Below are positions 56,886-64,000 of a stretch of 64,000 bases of DNA, in pieces (the stretch's first letter is position 1; every line of letters starts with the position of its first letter). The translations under genes were made by a program, and so were the position numbers. The notes beneath the pieces are model-generated. The model was not told the origin of the DNA, made no database searches, and saw only the letters and a list, made by a program, of their open reading frames with translations. Source of the stretch: Asterias amurensis (Eukaryota; Echinodermata; Asteroidea; Forcipulatida; Asteriidae); assembly GCF_032118995.1 (NCBI RefSeq), contig NC_092648.1, forward strand, positions 16,210,450 to 16,274,449. The letters run 5' to 3'.

Positions 56886-57230
56886 AAGCATTTTATTAAG
56901 TTAAATCAAGTTAATGTTTCATTGATAGTCTGTTTTACCAAAGTCCTACTTTACATGATTGACAAACTAGAAAGATTGGGGTTTTTTTTTTAAGTCCGAA
57001 GCCAAAAACAAACTAAAGATTTTTTTCAAGGTCCAAAACGTAAGTCGAAAGGATTCTGTTGCCGGTTAAAATGTTTGATGAATCTGTATCAAGTGTACCA
57101 TCGGACGTCTCCCCCTGTTCGGGCAAACACATCGCTAAGTTCTTGGAGTCAAGTTTCAAGTTTGAATTTTGGTTGAAGTGTGAAAGGACGTTTCCACTCC
57201 GTCACCGATTGAGTCCTGTACCATCAGAAT

Positions 57231-57296
57231 CACGAAGACTTCAACCCAGATGATGATGCGCTGATCAGAGAAACAAGATTCCAACATGGCGGCTGA
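57231..57296 (+). pseudogene. Module B, plus copy 2
   Basis: The frame HEDFNPDDDALIRETRFQHG ends at TGA. It shares the DFxPD..ETxF core and is almost identical at DNA level to the copy at 58487. Confidence 0.5.
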
Positions 57297-57299
57297 ACT

Positions 57300-58480
57300 T
57301 GAACAATTTTGTTAATTTTTGTGACGAGCACAACAAAAACAGAACTAAAATACGCATGTTTTTTTCAATATTAACAGCATACTCAGGAATGTATTGGTTT
57401 CACTTGCATTAGAAGTACTACACTTCTGAATAAATTTTGTTTCATATCAATCATAAATTTTGAATTTGTTAAAACATCGCAACATTTTAACAGTGTGTGT
57501 GATTACATGTTCAAATAAAGTCAAATTTCAAAGTCAAAAGTGAGGTTGTAAAAAAACATCAGATTTGCATCGAGTATCATAACATGAGATATTGTAGATG
57601 ACATTGGGTTCATGGAGGATAACTAGACTGAGAAAAAAAACTCTTAAAAAAACCTAACCTATCTCTAAACAAATTCTAAACTCCCAAGTACAACAAAGTT
57701 TCAAATCCTACGGAACTACAAATTGCTGATGAAGTCCCAATTAAGTATTGAAAATCTAGGATCAACAACTACTCCTACTGATTAACTTCATGTAAATCTG
57801 CAAACCAACCACTGCATGCTAATGATTTAGTATAAATTACAATTTTTTCATAAAAAACTGTCTGACGTTGATGTCGGAAAAGTAAGGTTTTATCAGTGAC
57901 GATAAAATCACTGATAACTTAGTGTATTTTCCACCTAGAAAGACCCCTGTGATTCTGCAAACAGTGTTTGACTAAAGTAACAAAGCGACGTCTTATTTAG
58001 AATACCTATTCCTGATGTTTCTTTTTGGCATAATATTCATAACAAAATTAATCTAACAAGCGAGTTGAGAAATAACGAATAGTGTTTAAGTGATTTATTT
58101 AATAATTCTACACTAATAATGGACTAGTGTGTATGCTCCCTTTTCCTTAAACTACCTAGCCATATGACAAATTACTGTTTATTCTGAGGTTATTTAACTG
58201 AATAAGTCTACACTAATACTGCTAATACGCTAATAAACACCTAGTTTGATCCATTGTACACTTTGCTGTTGTACATGTTGAGACAATCTCATGTTTACAT
58301 TAAAAGAATTAAAATAAGTGATGGACATCGCACAACATACAATTGTTATACTGACAAAAACTAGTAGCTTGCATTTGTTCCCAACAGTTCTACGGATTTA
58401 ATATCATAAACTTGCCTACTCTTTTTAGAACCTCAAAATAATTAATGACCAAGTGTCTTTGTCACTTTAACAGCCTGAAT
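57300..58480. other. AT-rich DNA, nothing recognised
   Basis: Small hairpin at about 57880-57920 (ttttatcagtgacgataaaa). No gene seen. Confidence 0.5.
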
Positions 58481-58486
58481 AACTAA

Positions 58487-58560
58487 GACGTCAACCCAGA
58501 TGATGATGTGCTGATCAGAGAAACAAGATTCCAACATTGCGGCTGAACTTTACAAATTTT
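58487..58560 (+). pseudogene. Module B, plus copy 3
   Basis: gtcaacccagatgatgatgt, then gctgatcagagaaacaagat and tccaacattgcggctgaact differ from 57231-57300 at only a few positions. No module A was found upstream. Confidence 0.5.
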
Positions 58561-59175
58561 GTGAGTTTGTAAAAAAAAAACGCCCGAGTGTCGTCACCAT
58601 GTTCAAGCTGGAAAAGGGTTAACTAGTTGTAAAAATTGTTCACAATTATCAATAATTAAGACCCTAAAGGATTGAAAACACCTACTGCAGCTAAATTACT
58701 ACGTTCATGAAAAATGTCTATTGGTTAACATCATTTGTAAATCATTTCCTCAACTGATTGTAGTTAACATACCCACTGTAGAATCTGTCATAGAGCTGAC
58801 CACTCAAAACCTACAATGAACCACCTAGTTAATTATTCACTGAAATAGACCAATAGTTAACGTCATAGACTGAATAACCAACGTCAACCAGTTCAAGGGG
58901 TTTTAACTAACTCGGAAATCTTAACACTATTCTAACTTACCAAGGAGTGTAAGTAAAACCTACTCTGGCTGAGAACTATACCTGTCACAATAACATAATG
59001 CACAACAGCATCTTTCTAAGCAATGATGTTTCTTCTACAACAAAGCAACCTGTTTTACTTCCTACACAATCCCAATGTCATCTTTGATATCTCATTTTGA
59101 TACAGTCAAAACTTCTTAACACAAGTGAAACCAATGTAAAAGCCTGAGTACCTGATTGAAATGTGAATAGCCATG
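58561..59175. other. AT-rich DNA, nothing recognised
   Basis: No features seen. Confidence 0.5.
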
Positions 59176-59176
59176 T

Positions 59177-59252
59177 TCAGAATCTCGTTTCTCCGACCCT
59201 CGCACCAACATCTGGGTAGAAGTCTCCGTCATCCGTCAGGTCCAGAGTCTCC
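59177..59252 (-). CDS. Module B, minus copy 2, acidic C-terminal exon
   Basis: After a pyrimidine-rich stretch ending catcctcttctgatctgag the frame reads ETLDLTDDGDFYPDVGARVG then ETRF and TGA. In the phase left by module A at 59585 (phase 2) the join is in frame. A longer version starting at the acceptor ttatcctaag (59336) adds the hydrophobic VGTRLSILFLCKRVYFLINL but needs a different phase. The product is not recognised. Confidence 0.4.
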
Positions 59253-59584
59253 CTCAGATCAGAAGAGGATGTCCGATTGCAGAAAAGGTTGATCAAAAAG
59301 TAGACCCGTTTACACAGGAACAGTATAGAGAGACGGGTACCAACTTAGGATAACAAAATGATCAGGTAAAAAATGTGAAAAAAAGTGCTATGGTCCTCAG
59401 TCCTTGACACTTTCGATACAGGCCCCCAAAGACTTCAATAGGCAACCAAATCCTTTCTTTCTTAGTTTTTTTTTTTTCAGAGATCGAGAAAGTTGAAATA
59501 GTTTGTCAATCATGTAAGGTAGGACACCAGTAAGACAGACTACCAGCGCCACATTAACAAGATTTCACTTAAAAAAATGCTTAC

Positions 59585-59679
59585 CCAACCATTAACTCTT
59601 GGATCATTAGGTCGCCACACATTCCAGATAGTAGTTGACCACACCAACCGGCACACACGTTTGCACAACTCTGCTGCTT
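59585..59679 (-). CDS. Module A, minus copy 2, intact frame with donor
   Basis: The frame KQQSCANVCAGWCGQLLSGM then CGDLMIQELMVG is Cys-rich and runs open to the donor GTTGG|GTAAGC. It is the best-preserved A copy. The acceptor (gaactgtag) lacks a strong pyrimidine tract, so the 5' border is tentative. It pairs with module B at 59177 about 330 bp downstream. Confidence 0.4.
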
Positions 59680-59689
59680 CTACAGTTCA

Positions 59690-60210
59690 GTGGTGCTTTC
59701 TACAGCATTTAATGAATGGTAACCAAATTATTTAAGACATAATTTTTCAAATTATAAAAACAGCCAAGTACAACATTTACCATCCTTGAGTTGAAATAAA
59801 AGTTATCTCTGAAATAAGATTTTGTTTTTTCATCAGCTGATGCAAAAAAAAATTAGAACTGTTAATTATTACTGTCACAGCAATGCAAAGAAGAAAAAAC
59901 AACATTTTTCAAATGTGACTGTTTGGTAAAAGATATAGTACTTTTAATCAATTTCATTTTGAGTTTGGACAGGTGTGCATCACACTTATCCAAACATTTC
60001 GTGCCTAAAATGAGTAAATTTGGTTAAATTGATGGCGTACTTGTAAGTCATGAAGATTGGTCCAAAGAGGAACACAACTTTAGGATGTGTTTTGGTTGCA
60101 TTAATTGTCGTGAGTGAGTGCAAGTTGTACTTGGCTTCACAATCATCAAAGTATCAATATATAGAACCAGAAGCACTCCCACAATTTGAGTCACAAGCAA
60201 ATTTTACAGA
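59690..60210. other. Nothing firm
   Basis: The frame starting at 60050 has a hydrophobic stretch (LGCVLVALIVV), but it overlaps the better-looking frame at 60211 and has no further support. Confidence 0.4.
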
Positions 60211-60336
60211 ATGTTTTGTTTTCCTAAACCGATTCAAGATATTCCATCTCTGGGAAAATCTAGAAAAGAAGAGTTTTTAAAGCAAGCAAAGTTTGAAGAG
60301 TATGAGGGGAAAAAACGTTTGCCAAGAGAGTTTTGA
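60211..60336 (+). CDS. Small coding-like frame, 41 residues
   Basis: ATG directly after an acceptor-like gcaaattttacag opens MFCFPKPIQDIPSLGKSRKE then EFLKQAKFEEYEGKKRLPRE and F, then TGA. Charged and helical, with no family recognised. It could be the last exon of a gene whose earlier exons are unclear. Confidence 0.3.
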   Translation: MFCFPKPIQDIPSLGKSRKEEFLKQAKFEEYEGKKRLPREF

Positions 60337-60445
60337 AAAAAGATTAAAATTCCGTATTTTGGAAAGTAAAGTCAAAAGTTCTATGTAAAAAATGTATGCA
60401 GTTTGTGAACTCGTTTCGTGGGAATGTTTTGATAAAAAGTATCAA

Positions 60446-60840
60446 AGACACTGGACACCATTGGTACCTGTCAAAGACTAGTCTTCACAGTTGATGTATC
60501 TCAACATATGCATAAAATAACAAACCTGTGAAAAGTTGAGCTCAATCGATTGTCGAAATTGTGAGATATTAATAAATAAAAAAAAAATGCTCTTGTCGCA
60601 CAATGGTCACACGAAGTTGTGTGCTTTCAGATGCTTGATTTCGAGACCTCAAATTCTAAATCTGAGGTCTCGAAATCAAGTTCGTGGAAAATTACTTCTT
60701 TCTCAAAAACTAAGTCACTTCAGAGACAGCAGTTTCTCAAAATGTTTTATACTATCAACCTCTCCCGATAACTCATTATTACCAAGAAAGGTTTATGATA
60801 ATAATTAATTTTGGGTAATTACCAATAGTGTCCACTGCCT
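60446..60840. mobile_element. MITE family A
   Basis: Left TCAA (mutated TTAA) at 60442-60445 and right TTAA at 60841-60844. The ends are AGACACTGGACACCATTGG and ccaatagtgtccactgcct. Confidence 0.9.
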
Positions 60841-60997
60841 TTAAAATACACAAATATTATGCCTCGTTCGTTCTTTAAATCGATCAACCCACCCCAGGGG
60901 TAAGGGGAGGATCAATCAATAACAATTCATGAAGGTAAACAATTAAATTTTAGATACTCATTTTTTGAAACTAGCTATACAGCATGAGTTATTATAC

Positions 60998-61160
60998 AAA
61001 TAATGAATGTTTATGAATGCAATGGTGCAAGTATGTTCAGGAGTTGAAAGATGGAATGTTCTATTCAACGAAGCGGAGTCAGGTTGAATAGAACATTTTA
61101 TCTTTCAACAAATGAACTTATTTGCACCCTTGCACAAATGAAAAACATTCATTATTTGTT
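60998..61160. repeat. Long hairpin, foldback element
   Basis: aaataatgaatgtttatgaa is mirrored by aaaacattcattatttg. The inner arms aaagatggaatgttctattc and gaatagaacattttatcttt flank a centre reading aacgaagcggagtcagg. Confidence 0.85.
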
Positions 61161-61249
61161 TTATATATTGTCCAAGTAGATCTTTGTCATTTTGATTGGA
61201 AGATACAAGTTTCATAAACAAAGTGTAGGCCTACAATTTCTAATTGTGA

Positions 61250-61560
61250 AATTACACCCATTTCTTTTGGGTCGGCCTGTTTGACAATATGCGTTCTGTA
61301 CAGCTGTTTTGGGACACGCAGAAGCCAAATGCTAGTAATGTGCCTTGCAGTAACACTGCTGCCTTACCAAAGACACGCGCACGCAGTGATGTTATTTGCT
61401 CCTCAGCGTGCAATAGTAATTTTTCGGATGGAACAAAAAATGCACGCTGAGTGACGTTAGCATGCAATAGTACTTTTATTTGCCAACACATGACAGACAC
61501 TCCTCCAATCAAATGGCAAGGATCTGCGTGGGTGTTATTTAACACAAACTAATGTAAGCA
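61250..61560. other. CpG-richer stretch of unknown nature
   Basis: Contains the inverted pair cctcagcgtgcaatagta and tgcacgctgagtgacg at 61401-61460. Possibly the remainder of the foldback element to its left. No gene supported. Confidence 0.45.
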
Positions 61561-61683
61561 AACACTGCCAGTTTAAAAACACCTTTACCACAGTTCGGCC
61601 ATTTCGTCTGGTTCCTGTGTACCGATAAAGACCCGCTCGAAACTCTCAAAGTTTGAAAAAAGGAACCAGACTAAATTTGGATG

Positions 61684-61848
61684 TCAAGCCTCGTTTTGTT
61701 TCTTGAGACAATCCTGATGGCACTGTGAGTGATAAAGGATCCTTATCTTATTTAAGTACCCATACTGGGATGGATGCTCGGCCTCCTCATCAGTAAGATA
61801 TCTCTCTGGCATCAGGTGGTCGTCATCGTTGTTGCGTCGGTGGTGATT
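61684..61848 (-). CDS. Possible terminal exon downstream of the 807-bp array
   Basis: The minus frame reads DDDHLMPERYLTDEEAEHPS then QYGYLNKIRILYHSQCHQDC and LKKQNEA to TGA. Its first part is homologous to the segment repeated in units 2 and 3 (DDYLMPERCLTDEEAD). A 2-bp length difference shifts the frame relative to those units. It may be the real 3' exon of a gene entering from the right, or a decayed copy. Confidence 0.35.
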   Translation of the reverse strand, partial: NHHRRNNDDDHLMPERYLTDEEAEHPSQYGYLNKIRILYHSQCHQDCLKKQNEA

Positions 61849-62593
61849 TCATCTCCTTGTTCCAGTGAGCTCTTGCCTCGAGTTCCTCTCAGTGTAGACC
61901 GATCCGAAGTTGTTGATACTCTTCAGGAGTACTCAATCTCTTGATGCCTGTAAATAAAATAATAAAAAAAAAATTTACTTTTACATTAAAAATTAACCTT
62001 TGACCCTAACCATCCTGGGGTCGATTTCACAAAGAGTAAGAAAGATGAAATAAAACAGTGAACGTTTCAGCAAAATAGGTCTACTGGTTCTACTTGCTGA
62101 GAAAACAGAAAGAAGCAATCCCTGTCGCAGTAGCGATGAATCCATCCGAGGTAAAGATTTTGATACATCAACAAATTATGTTAGTTTTTTCCTATCATTT
62201 AAAAAAAAATTGGCCAGGGGTTTCCTTACGGGTGGCGAACCCTTTGTCACTGATTTTTGCTCCTCTGTTTTCACAGGTAAAACATAAAACTTCTGAAATA
62301 AAACAAACCTATTTGTACATCAAAATATTTTTGGGGCATATGTTATCTTTCAAAATTTACCAAATGTCAACTTTTGATTTGAAGTGGCGCAATTTTCAAT
62401 CTAACACAGTTAAAAAAATTATCCAGGGGTTTCCTTACGGGTGGCGAACCCTTTGTCACTGAATTTTTGCTGTTCTCTTTTCAGAGTTTAAAATATAAAA
62501 CCAAATATTTGGGAACTAATTCAAAACTTACCAAATGATAAATCACCTAATATGAAGTGGCGCATTCAATTAATAAACACAGTTAAAACATCG

Positions 62594-62745
62594 GCCTCCT
62601 CATCAGTAAGACATCTCTCTGGCATCAGGTAGTCGTCTTTGTTGTCGCCATCGTCGATTTCATCTCCTTGTTCCAGTGAGCTTTTGCCTTGAGTTCCTCT
62701 CAGTGTAGACCGATCCAAAGATGTTGATTCTCTTCAGGAGTACTC
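62594..62745 (-). CDS. Coding-like segment in array unit 2
   Basis: The minus frame reads RESTSLDRSTLRGTQGKSSL then EQGDEIDDGDNKDDYLMPER and CLTDEEAD. It follows an acceptor-like catttacag-gcatcaag region, although the frame is closed by TGA 5' of RESTS. Acidic and polar. The same segment recurs at 63401-63552. The function is unknown. Confidence 0.35.
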
Positions 62746-63400
62746 AAACTCTTGATGCCTGTAAATAAATAATAAATAAAAAATTACTTTTACATAAAAA
62801 ATGAACTTTTCACCCTAACCATCCTGGGTCGATTTCACAAAGAGTTAGAAAGATGAAATAAAACAGTGAAAGTTTCAGCAAAATAGGTCTACTGGTTCTA
62901 CTTGCTGAGAAAACAGAAAGAAGCAATCCCTGTCACAGTAGCGATGAATCCATCCGAGGTAAAGATTTCGATACATCAACAAATTATGTTGGTTTTTCCT
63001 ATCATTTAAAAAAAAATTGGCCAGGGGTTTCCTTACGGGTGGCGAACCCTTTGTCACTGATTTTTGCTCCTCTGTTTTCACAGGTAAAACATAAAACTTC
63101 TGAAATAAAACAAACCTATTTGTACATCAAAATATTTTTGGGGCATATGTTATCTTTCAAAATTTACCAAATGTCAACTTTTGATTTGAAGTGGCGCAAT
63201 TTTCAATCTAACACAGTTAAAAAAATTATCCAGGGGTTTCCTTACGGGTGGCGAACTCTTTGTCACTGAATTTTTGCTGTTCTCTTTTCAGAGTTTAAAA
63301 TATAAAACCAAATATTTGGGAACTAATTCAAAACTTACCAAATGATAAATCACCTAATATGAAGTGGCGCATTCAATTAATAAACACAGTTAAAACATCG

Positions 63401-63552
63401 GCCTCCTCATCAGTAAGACATCTCTCTGGCATCAGGTAGTCGTCTTTGTTGTCGCCATCGTCGATTTCATCTCCTTGTTCCAGTGAGCTTTTGCCTTGAG
63501 TTCCTCTCAGTGTAGACCGATCCAAAGATGTTGATTCTCTTCAGGAGTACTC
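63401..63552 (-). CDS. Coding-like segment in array unit 3
   Basis: Essentially identical to the unit 2 segment, including the open frame through LMPERCLTDEEAD. This is repetition at unit level, so it adds no independent support for coding. Confidence 0.3.
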
Positions 63553-64000
63553 AAACTCTTGATGCCTGTAAATAAATAATAAATAAAAAATTACTTTTAC
63601 ATAAAAAATGAACTTTTCACCCTAACCATCCTGGGTCGATTTCACAAAGAGTTAGAAAGATGAAATAAAACAGTGAAAGTTTCAGCAAAATAGGTCTACT
63701 GGTTCTACTTGCTGAGAAAACAGAAAGAAGCAATCCCTGTCACAGTAGCGATGAATCCATCCGAGGTAAAGATTTCGATACATCAACAAATTATGTTGGT
63801 TTTTCCTATCATTTAAAAAAAAATTGGCCAGGGGTTTCCTTACGGGTGGCGAACCCTTTGTCACTGATTTTTGCTCCTCTGTTTTCACAGGTAAAACATA
63901 AAACCTCTGAAATAAAACAAACCTATTTGTACATCAAAATATTTTTGGGGCATACGTTATTTTTCAAAATTTACCAAATGTCAACTTTTAATTTGAAGTG

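Larger units (their letters stand above)
61781..64000. repeat. Large tandem array, 807-813-bp units, cut by window end
   Basis: Units start at 61781, 62594 and 63401 (anchor gcctcctcatcagtaaga). Units 2 and 3 are nearly identical; unit 1 differs more. Each unit has two copies of caggggtttccttacgggtg (62215 and 62425 in unit 1) and a short family F fragment (gtcgatttcacaaagag). Units 2 and 3 are so alike that the expansion is recent or homogenised. Confidence 0.95.

Noticed and set aside
63039..63269. 76-residue plus-strand frame (also within 62094-62462)
   Set aside because: Identical reading in consecutive 807-bp units, begins inside a duplicated block, and has no motif; the minus-strand segments looked better.

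Overview
This is a eukaryotic window that looks like echinoderm genomic DNA, probably from a sea star. The grounds are AT-rich sequence, introns with GT/AG borders, a HIF prolyl hydroxylase that keeps the animal MYND plus dioxygenase architecture, and a heavy load of palindromic TTAA-flanked MITEs of a kind I associate from memory with asteroid genomes. There are no bacterial-style genes, operons, rRNAs, intact tRNAs or CRISPR arrays. Most short open frames are chance frames in repeats or introns.

Layout. (1) 1-1 kb: half of a MITE at the window edge, then a possible last exon of a plus-strand gene (725-981). (2) 8.15-9.02 kb, minus strand: a 284-residue single-pass membrane protein with a signal peptide, one C2H2 finger and a Cys-rich ectodomain. 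(3) 11.8-12.84 kb: a GC/CpG-richer interval that probably holds the divergent promoters of this gene and of the HIF hydroxylase. (4) 12.84-35.5 kb, plus strand: the EGLN1/PHD2 orthologue in four exons, the one securely identified complete gene. Its introns (about 12.2, 8.4 and 0.7 kb) hold most of the mobile DNA: TTAA MITEs, nested insertions, a THAP-carrying element with long inverted repeats, a 57/53-bp satellite, two PIF/Harbinger-like elements with TWA duplications and a decayed LINE.

(5) 35.5-38.2 kb: more repeats and a LINE tail. (6) 39.1-45.7 kb, plus strand: coding-like exons of an unrecognised charged protein, followed by a triplicated acceptor-plus-exon block embedded in short degenerate repeats. 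(7) 41.6-52.7 kb: a repeat territory with a Tc1/mariner remnant, a 28-bp minisatellite, and related AAGGCT/ATTTTGCC-type tandem repeats in both orientations. (8) 48.6-59.7 kb: an undescribed pair of short homologous modules A and B, recurring in both orientations and in several states of decay. A promoter-like first exon at about 53.05-53.33 kb lies between divergent copies. (9) 61.7-64 kb: an 807-bp tandem array with recurring minus-strand coding-like segments, running off the window end.

Functionally only the oxygen-sensing hydroxylase can be placed in a pathway. It hydroxylates HIF-alpha prolines and marks it for VHL-dependent degradation, and candidate hypoxia-response cores lie upstream of its start. 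The most interesting unexplained material is the A/B module family, the THAP element that may link several TTAA MITE families to one source, and the two exon-bearing tandem arrays (43-45.7 kb and 61.7-64 kb).
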